NCBI GenBank assembly: GCA_011947345.1
Contig: JAAVTG010000617.1
Coordinates: forward strand, 1 to 38,471
Length of the DNA stretch: 38,471 bases
Direction of reading: 5' to 3'
Source of the DNA: Phytophthora quininea
Lineage: Eukaryota; Oomycota; Peronosporomycetes; Peronosporales; Peronosporaceae
Numbering within the stretch: the first letter of the stretch is position 1; each line of letters starts with the position of its first letter. Position numbers and translations under genes: made by a program. Shown in pieces: positions 20,287 to 31,641 of this stretch. The notes under the pieces are model-generated. The model ran no database searches. It had not been told where the DNA came from and saw only the letters and a list, made by a program, of their open reading frames with translations.

Positions 20287-22485
20287 TCACTCCTGGTAGA
20301 AATTCCACACACAAATGCACGAGTCAGCACCGACCGATACGAGCTGCCGTTCATCCGGACTCCAAGCTAAAGCATTAACCGTTTGGGAGTGAGCGCGTGC
20401 TGATGCAAGCAGTTCCATAGACCCAAGATCAAAGAGTTTGACTTCGCAGTCTTCACCGCAGGTGGCCAAGAGCCGGCCAGAGGGGGACACACGAGCGCAG
20501 GAGACTTTGAGTCGACTGGGGTCCACTACATACTGCACCGGGTCAGTCTCGTCGCAATCCCAGAAGAGCAATCTCCCGTCGGCACCGGCCGTCACTATCT
20601 CGGTCTCGCTGTCGAGTCTTTGAGTGATGCTGTGGAAAGCTCCTTCGCGAACTTGCTGGGCCACGATGCGGCGAGCCCCTTTCAGATCGTAAATAAAGAG
20701 AGCTTTGTCAAGTCCGCAGGAATGCACTCGATGTGGCTGTAGAATGTCAACAAGTACACCAGTGACAGCTCGTTTGTGCTCGTGAAATTGCAGCACCAGT
20801 TCTCGAGTGGCTAAGGACCAGACACTTACGCCACCATCACTAGCACCACTCACTACGTATTGAGCACTACAAGCCACAGCCGTTACTTCTCCTCGATGGG
20901 CTGTAGCAATGTGCCATCTCGGCTGTGCTGTACCAACGTCGTACGTCCGTAGCCAGCCATCGGCCCAACCCGAGACGACTAAAGGCGACCCTGCATGCCC
21001 AGCTCCGTTCTTCGTAATGGCGAGACAAAGTCCTGCCACAGCTTCTGTCGCCATGCACTTGAGATGGTACGTGGATAAGTTCCAAACGCGCACACTACCG
21101 TCAACCGAGATCGTTGCGAATTCCTCACATGAATCGCCAAAAGCACAGCTGGTGACAGACCCGAGGTGGCTGCTAGCGAGCTCCGCTGTCACAAGTGTGG
21201 AAGCAACGATGTAATACATCTTTCCAGCCGAAGTCCCTGCGAATAAGTGAGACCCACCAGGACTGATCGATATACTCGTGATCCCGCCTACAAGCTGTAC
21301 TTGACCGACGAGATTCCATTCGGAATCGCGACCTACCAACTTCTTAAGGACCCCGTCGCCGGCACCAACGTACACATACCCAGAAGCACCACAAGCGGCG
21401 ACACTGTGTACACCATTTCGTACAACCGGAACGGTGTTGCGATAAACCAGTGCGTCAGTATTGAAGACGACAAGCTCTCCAGCGGCCGTTCCAGCCAACA
21501 CGTCCGTCCGGGACTGCGTGATCGTCGCACAGAGATACGTACGTGCAATGCCCACGTTGGGCATGGAGAAGGTCGAAACTTCAAGACGATACTGCATTCC
21601 AGTAATGTCGTAGGCGAGCTCGCCACTCAGCAATTGACTCGAGTGGGCGAAAGCCAGCGAGTACTTTGGCCGACGACCCTTTTCATCCATCGAGCCCCAA
21701 TTTAATATCGTGATCGGCGTCGGGAACGTCTTGGTCAGCACCATCTCGGATGTCTGTCGAAACAATACAAGAATCTCATTAGCAAAAACTTTCCAACGAA
21801 TTTTACCGCAACAGACCCGCATATCCCAGAGAATGACTCGACAATCTTCAATGGACGCAGCGAGGAAGTGGTCGTCCGGGAGAACGCGAGCTGCAGCACT
21901 GGTCGGTAGAAACCTTCCAGTCGATACCGTTCGCAGCCTGCACCTAGATCCCACACCACAATAAACGCACCGCCACGATCTGTGCGTCCGTTATGTGGAG
22001 GCACTTGCGCAGAAGCCAGTAGAGCTCCCGTATTGGACAGACTCATGGCGTTGATCTCCTCTTCGTGTCCACAGAGCATCTCCTGACTCTGCGAGTCGTG
22101 GATCTTGCCGATCACCACTGCCGAGCCCATACTACAAGCAATAACAACTAAGTAAATTTAAATGAAGAGAACCAAAGGATTGAACATACCAAGTGATGTA
22201 GCTGTCTGGGTCCGTCGGGTGCGCGTGGATCGTGCCCTTGCCCTTGCCAGTGTATCCGCTGAGGTGTTCCAGCTCCAAACTGAGCCCCGCATGCGTCTGT
22301 TGCTGCTGGTTGTTGTTGTCCGATGCGTAGATGTTGTCGTAGTCATTGCGGTAGCTTGTTTGGGACGAGTAGGAGCCACCGGTGCCGCTTCTGGCCGACG
22401 AAGACTTGGAGTATAGGTCGCTGCTGCCGCTGGCAGCGCTGGGCGCGAACAGGTCCGGGTCGATGCCTCGCGCTTGGCGGTGCAT
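20287..22485 (-). CDS. CFAP52: Cilia/flagella WD40 protein CFAP52 (WDR16)
   Basis: Three exons (22485-22190, 22131-21817, 21753-20287) give roughly 690 residues. A low-complexity N-terminus (Ser, Gln, Asn) is followed by LSGYTGKGKGTIHAHP and MGSAVVIGKIHDS, the family's conserved opening. Successive WD40 blades follow, for example EMLCGHEEEINAMSLSNTG, DCRVILWDM, DGSVRVWNLSTYH, DGGVSVWSLATRELV, DCEVKLFDLGSMELLAS and a final ADSCICVWNFYQE. Two seven-bladed propellers are expected. CFAP52 is a microtubule inner protein of motile axonemes, which fits the flagellated zoospores of oomycetes. One break at 21878-21880 (GGG, one base short) interrupts the second blade. The second intron is 63 nt and stop-free. 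Start 22485 is the first ATG before the conserved region. Confidence 0.88.
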
Positions 22486-23083
22486 GCTGGCAGAGGGCAA
22501 CTTCAAGGCGCCTCTTCAAGATCGAGAAAAGGGTAGGGTATACAGTTTTGTGGATGTACCAAATGAGTGGTCAATACTTTCGTGGATGAAATGAATACGC
22601 GCGAGCACCATACAACTACATGCAGAAAGGTGGAGGAAGCCCACAGATACGGGCAGCGCCATCCATTCGACAGTGTGGAACTGGTGGCGAGGCGCTGAGC
22701 GCGGAGCCCAACTGCGCTGACTCCATGCATGCCATATGGTCCGGATTGTGTCGAACTAAACTCAGTAACCCCAGTGTACCTCAAAGCGGGTACGTAAAAA
22801 GGTCCCACATGTCCCACACCGGCCCTCCCAAAGAACAAACGACGATCGGCCGCCCGACGCAGATCGAAGGAAGACCTCGCAAGCGCTCGAGTGCGCGGGA
22901 GGATCGCCGCGTGTCCGCCGCTCTCCGCCCGAATCGTCTTGTAGCGGAGATCTCGCCGCGTCTTCTCGCACCGCTTCGGCTTCGCAACTCGCTCTGTAGG
23001 CGGCGTTATCATCCCGTAAACACAGCCCATTAAGTCCCGCAGAAAGGCTCGAATTCCTCCCTATTTTACACAGTTCCATCGCC
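22486..23083. promoter_or_regulatory. Divergent intergenic region, CFAP52 and RINGv-FHA gene
   Basis: These 598 nt separate two divergent start codons. About 25-35 nt before the plus-strand ATG, a stretch gctcgaattcctccctatttt (23048-23068) has the CTC/pyrimidine/T-run character of oomycete initiator elements, though it is not a clean match. Minus-strand open frames across the region show no family features. Confidence 0.4.
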
Positions 23084-25457
23084 ATGCTGAGGGCCAAGCA
23101 CATGGGTTTCAAGAGCGTCCGCCGCGTGGAGGTCAAGGCCGAGACCACGACGCCCGGGGAGCTGCGCAGCACGACGGACGCCACGGGCACGCGCGTTAGC
23201 ACGTCCAGAGGGCGCCGCACGCTCCCAAGCTCGAGTTCACGGTGGATGAAGACGGCGCGGTGCTGCACGGGCCCCAGAGAGGCTCGTACCCCTTCTACTC
23301 GTCGGCCAGCAGCTCCTCCACCGCCAATGTGGGCGTGGAGGCCTCTGCAGACGCTGCGGCGCCTTTCAACACAGCTCTGGAGAGAGACCTGGCGGCGAGC
23401 TTCCAAGCTCTTCATATGAGGGACTTCCCGACCCCTCCTAGTCCTAGGGACGAGCTGAGACGCTCCGAGGAAGAAGAATGCGAGCAAGAAGAGCAGGAAG
23501 ATGAGAGAGCAACCCCCACCACACCACCACCCATGAAGGAGTGCGTGCTGAACGACACAAGAGCCACGACGTTGGCAGTCAAGTACGACAACAGTGTGAG
23601 CAAATTCGTCTGCGGCTCGTCGATCGAGCGATTCTCGGGACACACTGGCGTGTGCCGCGTACTGGGCAGCAAGAAGTACCCTATTATCCCACATAGCTTG
23701 CGGCTTGGAGATTTGCTAAGAATTGGGTCTGTAGGACTGGTAGTGTGTGAGTTGAACCGCACTACGAGTGAGGAGACGGAGGAGGCACTGACCCCGAACA
23801 GTACGAGTTCTTGAAAGAGAACTACCTGAGTTTACCACTGCAGCAAACGTTCCATCCGACGGAACGCAACCCCGACGAAGACCACCTCGACGATGATAAG
23901 AACGAGCATGAACACACAGCACGGATCGGAGGAGATACTTCGGACGAGGGGAATCAGAAGAAGACCGAAAGGGAGGAAGAGGATCAGGTGGCGACTCGGA
24001 CAACAACAACAACAAACGAGAAAACGCGTCACCCCTGGGCGTGGCTGGTGTATCTGGTAAACGCTTCTGTTACATTTGCTACGACGGCGACGAAGACCCA
24101 GAGTCAAACCCTCTAGTTGCACCGTGTCATTGCAAAGGCGACACCAAATACGTCCATCTGGACTGTCTCCAGCGCTGGAATAACAACTTGGATGCCGACG
24201 GAACGAACCCCAACCAGAAAGTCTGCGCTGTCACAAACACGGACGGACTGGACGTGTGCAGCATTTGCAAGGCCACCTACTTGACCAGCGTGCGCCTTGA
24301 AGATGGACGGGTGGTGTCGCTGCTTGCCAAGAAGTTGCCACCTCCCTATGTTACGTTCGCTGTCGTCACTCAGCATGAGACCCGCAACCGATCGACAGCG
24401 CTGACCAACACCAGATTCCAATTGAGCTTCGCCAAGTACGTCCTGCAATGCATTTGTATTGATCCCTGCTTGTTGTATGGGTGCTAACCCTGTCTTATGT
24501 GTTGCAGTTTGCCTCGAAGTCAGCAGTTTTTGACGATCGGCCGCTCGACTACCAACAACATGACCTTGCGCTACCGCACAGTGTCCCAACTCCACGCCAA
24601 GGTTAAATTCCAGGATGTAAGTGTCTTTAACTCGAAGATCTGGGGGCTGCAGTGCTTTTGTTGACGCTATTCTTGTTATTGCTACTCTACAGAACCACTT
24701 CTTCCTTTTCGACGCAGCAAGCTCGAACGGTACGATGTTGTTCTTGTCCAAACCGCTCGAGCTCGACTGGAACAAGACGATGCATGTGAAAATCGGTCGC
24801 ACCATCCTCACGCTCAAAGCGAAGAAGAAATGGAAATGGGCAGGCGCTGGAGCTGGAGAAGACGAAGAGGAGGAGGAGGCAGGACGTGCGTCTTCACCAC
24901 GCATCAGTGCACTCAACGAGAGCGGCATACCGAGCCCTTTGGGTTTGGGCTCAGGGGTGAGGAGTAACGGCTTTGATTTGGGCCGCTCCAACTCCATCAG
25001 CGACCCGAGTGCCGAATTGGTCGCTGTACCCTACCAGGGACAATTAGCGCGAACATATACGGCGCCCAACGTCCTCAGCACGCGCCTGAACCGTGCAGCA
25101 ACCCATCCTCCACGGCCACATCGCCAACGATCACTGTCAAGTACTACTCCCGCAGCAGAATTTCACCTCGGACACTTGGATCCGGATGAATCGGACGCGT
25201 TTGTGACGCAAGTCTTGAGAGAACCGAGTGCGCTTGATCTTGCGCCGACAAACTTTCGAGACTTTGACGCCGAGGCTGCCAACTCGCAGCTTGCCGCTGG
25301 TGGGGAAGGCACGAATGAAAGTATGAGACGGATGCAGCAGGAGCTGCCTGTCCACCGACGTGGGCTCTACGACCTGGTGGGCACTCTGGCTGAACGCGCT
25401 ACAAGTCCGATTGTCGCAACAATGAGTCCTGCTGGGCGTCTGACCGAGCAAGACTAA
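23084..25457 (+). CDS. RINGv (RING-CH) protein with FHA domain(s)
   Basis: The gene reads through three exons: 23084-24435, 24508-24616 and 24693-25457. The N-terminal third is low complexity with an acidic run (EEEECEQEEQEDERA). A block from about KECVLNDTRATTLAVKYDN to VGLVVCELN resembles a degenerate FHA domain. The centre is a C4HC3 RING-CH zinc finger (FCYICYDGDED, PCHCKG, VHLDCLQRW, CSICKATY), the E2-binding module of MARCH-type ubiquitin ligases, but no membrane segments follow. A second, clear FHA domain has LTIGRSTTNNMTLRYRTVS, QLHAKVKF and SSNGTMLFL, with the Gly-Arg, Ser and Asn-Gly phosphothreonine-binding positions. A disordered Ser/Pro-rich tail ends the protein. Breaks near 23223, at 23792-23796 and at 24021-24024 are each one base short. 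A phosphorylation-directed E3 ligase is the natural inference. Confidence 0.8.
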
Positions 25458-25685
25458 CAGGTTTGGTGCCGTCGCCCCTCCTCTTCCCATTGCCTCTGGC
25501 TACGGCTGGAGTGTGACTGGTACCCCTGTCACGCACGTTGGCGCGGCTTGTGCTTTTACTCGTATATTTAACCACAGGAGGCCGGCTAGAGCACCGCACA
25601 CGAACCGCCTAACATCAAAAGAACTGTGCACATTTTTTCACGTTTGAGGAGGCTCTTGCTTTGCTCCCATTGTTGCTGTCATTGC

Positions 25686-26631
25686 TTAGATGTTGGTGCG
25701 GTTGTAGGTCCAGAGCTTGGTGTTGAAGGCCAGCTCATCGCCCACCAGTTGCTTCCAACTCTCGTGCGTCTGCTGAATCACGTCGACAGCGAAATCCCGA
25801 GGTTGTGCCTCCCCATTGAACGCGAAATCACTCGGCGGCTTGCCGTCCGGGATCTTGTAGTCGCGGAACCAGCGGTGGATCTGGGGCACCACGTCATGCA
25901 GCGACGTTTTGCGCAGGTCTCTTAAGTTGTTGAGCTGGTCGGCCAGCGGGTCGTTCACGTTGATCGCAATGACCTTCCAGTCCGTCTCGCCGTCGTCGAC
26001 CATACCCAGCACACCCAGCACTTTGACCGGATACACTTCTCCGATTTTGGCCACGCGACTGCCGATCTCGCACACGTCGATCGGGTCGTTGTCGCCGCCG
26101 TGCTTAGTGGCCGGGTCGACGTGGTTGGGGTCCTCCCAGGTCTGCGGCAGACAGCCGTAGTTGACCAGCGACGCGCTGTGATAGAGTCTAGGCAGCCCCT
26201 TCTTCTCGTCCTGCTTGATGGGGTTGAACTCTTCCTCTCCTGCGATCTCCATCTTCTCCCGAGAGCCGCGAGGGATCTCGTTGACGAAGTGGAAGATGTT
26301 TGGGCTCTGCTCCTGCGGGTGAGCTAAAGAACTGGGCGCGTAGAGAGGCACATGATGCCAGGGAGACTGTTTGCGACCCAGTTGGTCGTAGAAGAAGTAG
26401 CGGCAGTCCAATGTGCCTGGTTGGCCCTCACGACGCACGGTATGCTGCAGTACAAGGAGTTAGCAAGTTTAGGAATGATACTTGCTGAGGTTTTATAGAG
26501 AATTGGGAGGTGGGAATTGCATGCATATGGAGAGGAGAAAGCGGACTTACTAACAAGCGGGGTGGTGCCTTCGACGAGGCCGCGCGGACGAAGCGCACAG
26601 CGCGCGAACGCAGCGCAGTCGGCAGCCCCAT
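25686..26631 (-). CDS. Soluble inorganic pyrophosphatase, probably mitochondrial
   Basis: Two exons, 26631-26551 and 26444-25686, give 279 residues with no frame break. Exon 1 encodes an Arg/Ala-rich, acid-free leader (MGLPTALRSRAVRFVRAASS), a typical mitochondrial presequence. The family I pyrophosphatase core shows WHHVPLYA, FVNEIPRGSREKMEIA, LYHSASLVNYGCLPQTWEDP, GDNDPIDVCEIG (metal-binding signature D-x-D-P-x-D), GEVYPVKVLGVLGMVDDGETDWK and VPQIHRWFRDYKIPDGK. It hydrolyses pyrophosphate to phosphate and so drives biosynthetic reactions. The tail is convergent with the RINGv-FHA gene. A divergent promoter of about 154 nt is shared with TPX2. Confidence 0.93.
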
Positions 26632-26785
26632 TGCTACCGCAGGATTTGTTGACAATATTGAAATGCAACTAATTTGTAGCTGATGTGGGTTGATTAGACA
26701 TTTGATCCGTTTCAGACTTCCGGTCTCTGCCCTCTTTGCGTTCCTGTTTTGAATTTGAAACAGACGCCATTTTCGTACTGCCACC
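26632..26785. promoter_or_regulatory. Divergent promoter, pyrophosphatase and TPX2
   Basis: These 154 nt lie between two opposite start codons. On the pyrophosphatase side, gttgcatttcaatatt ends about 16 nt before the ATG and resembles the oomycete initiator pattern (CATT, pyrimidines, CA, T-rich). On the TPX2 side a gccattttcgtactgcc sequence sits just before the ATG. Both matches are by eye. Confidence 0.4.
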
Positions 26786-29117
26786 ATGGCCACGCTGGAC
26801 ACGACGATGGAGGCGCTGGACGATAACAACGTGGCGCCCCCGACGAGCCGCAGACCGACGCGCCCGAGGAGGAGGACGAGGACTTCCACTTCAATGCACC
26901 CAGCTACTACGACCTTAAAAACCGGGGCTGGAGCGGCGCTACGTCAACAACGCCGACGGCTACTTCTCGTCCCCAGCACCTGCGCCAGAAATTAAGACGC
27001 CACTAGATAAAGAATTAGACGTTCCAGTTTTTGAGACCACGGACAACAACAACAAGAGCCAACAAGATGACAAGATGGAGACGTCCATGTTGGACACGAC
27101 CATGGAGGAAGAAGTGACCCAAGTGCTGACCAACAGCAGCCTGCTGGAGGACCGACCTGAGACCTTCGAAGAGGTTTTCAGGCACTACGCGTCATCGTCC
27201 CAGTCCTCAGCCACTTCCTCTTATCTGCTGCATGAGTTGGACACTTCAACACACAGCTCCAATCACGGAGCGTTCTCTCCGCACAGTTCACAGGCGTCGA
27301 CTTCATCTAATAGAACGAGAAAGACAAGTGACGGGGTCTCGTCCAAGTTGATGCAGCCCACAGTCTTATTTGAGACGACTGCAGGCGGAACAGAATATGA
27401 GGGAACAGAGCTTCATGGAGGATGTTGCCGTGGAGGAGAAACCGCATCGAGTCACGAAACCGAGAAGCCCCAGACTGCACTCGAGGACGAGAGCAGTGAA
27501 CCCAAATGATCCGTCCAGAATGAGTAGTACTAGTCGAGAACTGCTGAAAATCCAAGAAGAGCGACTGCATTTGCAGTTAGAGAAGCTCAAGATCAGAGAG
27601 TTCCATGAGAAGACGAAAGTGCAGCGACCACCGACGAATGTGCATCAACGATCGACTAAGCAGTTGACGATTCCTCAATCGCCGCATTTCCAAGTCGATG
27701 GTCGAGCACGGCGTTTCCACAGCAATGGAAGCGACAGCAGCTTTGGTAGTAGTCATGGAAGTGAGTCAGGGAAGGATAAAGTCCGTCCTCCCATCGCCGC
27801 GGAGACTCTACTCTTGCGCGACTACGCAATCCCGCGACCGAGAGAGACTCGGACAACAGTAACGGTGAGAGCATTCCCAATGGTGTTGACTAGGATATGG
27901 ACTCATACTTACGGAATGATTTTATGTCAGCAGAATCCGCATTCACCCCAACTTCACACGGCCAGTCGTGCTGCACTGCGACCTCCACCGGCACCGGTGC
28001 CCCGAGAAGAGAAACCCGCCACTCACGACTACAGCCGCGCCAAAACCGGAGGTCTCACGCAGGTATACTCGCTGCATGGCAAAATCAATTAATTTGAACC
28101 TATTTAACGCGTGGCGAATGTTTGCTACAGCCAATGACCCCGCAATTGCAAACTAGTCGTCGTGCTGCTACCCACCGCCGACCAGTGGAGGTGATTGATC
28201 ACGACGCTGAAGAGCTGGCTAAGAAGTTCCATGCTAGACCAGTTAACAAAAGCATTCTGCAGCCAAAGACATACCCTCACTATTCTCCAGCAAAATCGGA
28301 AGGTAAAGCTCGGCTGACCCAACCGAAGTCTCCGAACATCTCCAGTGCACGTTCAGTCACTCGAAGCGCTTCTGAGCGAGCTGCCTCCGTTACAGCTCAA
28401 ATGGAACGGAATCGCAGAGAGCGTGAGGAACGCCAAAAAGCACGCGAAGCTGCCCAGTCAAAGCCCGCTCGTCGCGGTCCCGTGATCCCAGAAACCCCTC
28501 CACTCAAAAGTATCCAACTCCATCGGAAGTACCAGGAAAACTTTCGCCGTCGAATCGAAGCTGATGAACGAGAACGAGAGGAACAGTATCAGTTCAGAGC
28601 GAACCCAATGCAAGTGACCTCAACTCCTGCAAAGTTTGACGGCTCTACCAAACCACTTACTGAAGTGATGCCTTTCCAATTGCCAGGTGATCGCTTCCGC
28701 GAGCAAGCTCAGGAACGGCTAGAACACAAGCGGCGGGAGGAAGCTGAACAGCTGAACAAAGCGGGCACCTTTCGAGCGAGACCAATGCCAGTATACAAGT
28801 CGAATGGAGCTCTTTCCGTGAAGTCGAACGAGAAGCCTCTGACTAAAGTTGTGGCCCCCACTCTGGCGACGGATCGTCGAGCAGTGGAACGCGCAGCGTT
28901 TGATGAGGCTGAGAAAGAGCGACGTCAACGTGAAGAAGCGTTCCGCGAGGAACGAGCAGCACAGCAGCGACAACAAAGTGCGGAGGAAATCAAACACATG
29001 CGTCGCGGACAAATGATTTTCCACGCACGTCCAGTGCCAGAGGATAAGCCTCCTTTTCTGCCCAAGTACGATACCAAGCCACTGACGGAGCCTGTGAGCC
29101 CAATTTTGCGCTCCTAG
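26786..29117 (+). CDS. TPX2: TPX2-family spindle assembly protein (frame breaks)
   Basis: The N-terminus MATLDTTMEALDDNN is followed, after a shift, by an acidic stretch and DFHFNAPSYYDL, the family's N-terminal motif near the Aurora-A binding site. A disordered central part carries five copies of a short element of the form (V/L)T-x-P-x-(S/T)P-x-(L/F/I): VTKPRSPRL, LTIPQSPHF, VTQNPHSPQL, LTQPMTPQL and LTQPKSPNI. The C-terminal half is coiled and charged with TPX2 signatures FHARPVNKSIL, FRANPMQV, PFQLPGDRF, KRREEAEQLNKAGTFRARP and IFHARPVPEDKP, ending KPLTEPVSPILRS. Introns lie at 27865-27930 and 28063-28130; restoring the third repeat fixes the first donor as gtgaga. Frame breaks lie at 26837-26841 (CCCCC), near 26929 and near 27377. 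TPX2 activates Aurora-A and nucleates spindle microtubules. Confidence 0.85.
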
Positions 29118-29246
29118 TGGAAGTGACGTGATCGTTACACTTGAACTAGACGGACGAACTGATAAAGAAGTTTACAATCTAGCCAATGCCACGCCGACTA
29201 CCAGCAATGTACTTTACAGACACTTAGTCGTCTACAGGACGTCGAT

Positions 29247-31400
29247 GTGCCCACAGCCAGCAAGCAAAAGCGGAAGGCAACAACACACTCTGCTGATTTT
29301 GCGTGTCCTTTCGAGATAACTGAAGTGCAACCCGATGGGCATCAATCAATCAATCGAAGGGCCGCTTTCGAAAGGTGCCTTCATTCGTCAAATCAGCACT
29401 TGGAACGACAATGGTCTGGTTCAGGTTTGTGGACTCGGTGGGGACAGCGCTCACGAAGTGGTGCTGCCCTTCGACTGAGTATTCACGGTCTTTGGAGCCA
29501 TTTGGAGTTTGCTCCGCTCCGTACGTATGCAGACGAGGAGGCTCTGCGTCGTAAAGCTCAGTTGGCAGCGAACGCAACCATTTCGTCGTATGGGAAGGAG
29601 ATGGAGACTGCAGTGATCGTGGAAGCCCCGTTTCGCGAGGTGTGGTATCGACTGGCACGTGAAGGGGACAGCAAGGCACCCGTAGCCACTGTACGCCTGG
29701 TGGGCAATGCGGATAGTGTTGACGGTCTTCGAGAGGCGGTTTTCGATCGGTGTGGGAGCAGCCTGCCCAAACAGACAATCCATGACTTGAACGTATACCA
29801 GAGCATGGAGACATACAAGGCGGAACCGAGGGGAGAACCGATGGACAACTCTTCGTCCATTAAAGAACTCGGGCGGACAGACACAGAAGCTATCGTCGTG
29901 GAAATGAGCCTCCCACGAAGATTCCCCGCCAAGAAGTTGCCTGCAATGGACATTTTGGAGTCGTCGGACGAGTTTGCTGCGGAGTGTCGTCTGCAGAGTT
30001 AGTGAGCTGGCAGTGTGCACGCGATCCCACGCATTTCGGGGTTCTTGGCCAAGTTGGGAGGCTGCACCGACGTTGTATACTGGCGGGAGGAAGAGATGCA
30101 AGTGATGACGCTGCTTCTTCGCGATTGGTTTGGAAAACATCTCACCAACAGAACTTACCAGTCCATACACAAGTCATCTATTGTCGTGGGACCGGTGGGT
30201 ATCGGGAAGTCGACGCTGTTGTGTCTGATGTCATTTTATCTAGTGTTTCAACGGAAGAAACACGTTTTAGTGTATCGACAAGTGGACAGACGTCATTACC
30301 TCTTGTTTTTACGTTATCAAGATGGAAACATTTGCTTTTTTGTAAACGCTGCAAACCCAAGGCGGCGGCCACTATGTATAAAAGCTGAAATTGCAATTAG
30401 GTGAGTCCAATGTTTGGCTGATTGTGTATTTTCCTGATGAAGGAAGGCATTCTGCTGCAATTCCGGACCAACCAACTGCTCTTGTCGGACAAGACTTCAA
30501 GAGGATAAAATCGCCGGAGTTTTGGCCAGCCGTTGAGCGGCTCGCGTCGTCGCAGGCAGAGTTCTCCGTGCAGTCGTGGTTCATTTCGGTTCGAGCGTCG
30601 CAGTGAGCAGGTCACGCAACAGCCACCGCACCAAGGCTCCTGCGACAGCTCCTCGCCGCCCAAGCAGCACCAAAAGCTCCGCTGCTTCGAACCGTGCGGC
30701 GTGCCCCAGTTTTTCAACCCTCCCATCATCCCTTTGAGCTGCCACTCGGCACCTTGCCTTCCACGCAAGGAACCTCATGACAATGGCCCATAACCAAAAT
30801 GAATCACTTTGCCCCCAATGCCTGTATGATTGATATGGAAACGAGAGCTACGCACATCAACTGTTTATGCCGTACGTTTTCAAAGAAGACAGATTAACAG
30901 ATGAAGAGAGACTAACCGATGCAGAGAGATTGTGAAGTAACTGGGATCAACTCGTTGATTCAGAGTACGCTGTGGGCGCTTTGGCGAAGCGTCTGGGGAA
31001 AGATACTCTGAGTAAGTTTACAATTGGGCAAGGACGAGTGGCACGGAGGACTCGCGGGGTTTGCTGTGACTTGTGGCCTCGAATTAGTTGAATATCTCGA
31101 TATCAAGGTACGGCCACCCTGATAGAGCTAAAGATCACTGTGGCAGGCAGCATGACATCACCTTGGCTGAACTCGTGAAAATGAACAACATATTTTTCGA
31201 GGACAACGTGAGGGCTGCTGACGATACCGACCAGCCGATTTACATCGCTGTTTGCCCCGACGAAAAGTCCTGTCGAGCTTTGGTTTTGAATGGCGATGTT
31301 TCTGCCTCGCGACGGGTGTGTCCATTGTTCGTGGGCAATTACAAAGATCAAGATTCAGCTCCGGTGGGTGATGGCCCTGACAACACCATCGTATTCGTTT
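29247..31400 (+). pseudogene. Crinkler/RHS-type NTPase protein remnant
   Basis: A block at about 29670-29920 (VRLVGNADSVDGLREAVFDR, then HDLNVYQSMETYKAEPRGEP and IKELGRTDTEAIVVEM) resembles the ubiquitin-like header of Crinkler-RHS-type proteins. After a stop and frame changes near 30000, LGGCTDVVYWREEE and VVGPVGIGKSTLLCLMSFYL (P-loop at about 30189-30215) match the NTPase module of that family. A later stretch (about 30391-30530) has NVWLIVYFPDEG and DFKRIKSP, like the Walker B region. Traces such as YAVGALAKRLGKDTLSKF and GGLAGFAVTCGLELVEYLDIK occur near 30960-31110. The parts lie in several frames separated by stops, and the segment 30590-30790 is unrelated GC-rich sequence, so this looks decayed. 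It sits between TPX2 and a partial TPX2 copy. The family includes host-directed effectors and selfish-type proteins; no function is claimed here. Confidence 0.55.
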
Positions 31401-31439
31401 GTCAACGCAGTCTAATGCAGCTCCAAGCGAGTCCTTTCC

Positions 31440-31641
31440 AGGTGACTTGGACAGCTCTTCAAAACCACTAGCAGAAGTGATCGCTTCTGCGTGCGAGCAG
31501 CGGCGGGAGGAAGCTGAACATTTCGACATTTCGAGCGTGTACGCGTCCAAAACTATGAAGCACAATAGCGCCAGCAAAATGCAGAAGAAATTCAAGTACA
31601 TGCGCCGTGGACATGGCCTTTCGACCTATTTCAGAGGTTGA
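31440..31641 (+). pseudogene. Partial copy of the TPX2 3' half
   Basis: The DNA from about 31449 matches TPX2 in order but with segments missing: KPLAEVIA corresponds to KPLTEVMP, RREEAEHFDIS to RREEAEQLNKA, and KFKYMRRGHG to EIKHMRRGQM. A block at 31499-31520 is identical over about 22 nt to 28729-28750. The source segments are spread over about 400 nt in TPX2 but compressed to 200 nt here, so it is a deleted, non-functional duplicate. It ends about 110 nt before the LRR receptor gene. Confidence 0.65.

Noticed and set aside
22762..23694. 310-codon minus-strand open frame
   Set aside because: It lies antisense to the start of the RINGv-FHA gene, is unusually Arg/Ser/Val-rich as expected of a GC-rich shadow frame, and has no domain or start context.
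24001..24017. CAA/ACA trinucleotide repeat
   Set aside because: It encodes a short Thr run inside the RINGv-FHA protein and is too short to treat as a separate repeat element.
24113..24997. 294-codon minus-strand open frame
   Set aside because: Antisense to the RING-CH and FHA exons, whose zinc-finger and FHA motifs are clear on the plus strand. It also runs across both plus-strand introns.
29350..30170. Overlapping minus-strand open frames of 131-239 codons
   Set aside because: They mirror the Crinkler/RHS header region on the plus strand, carry no motif, and disagree with each other in frame.
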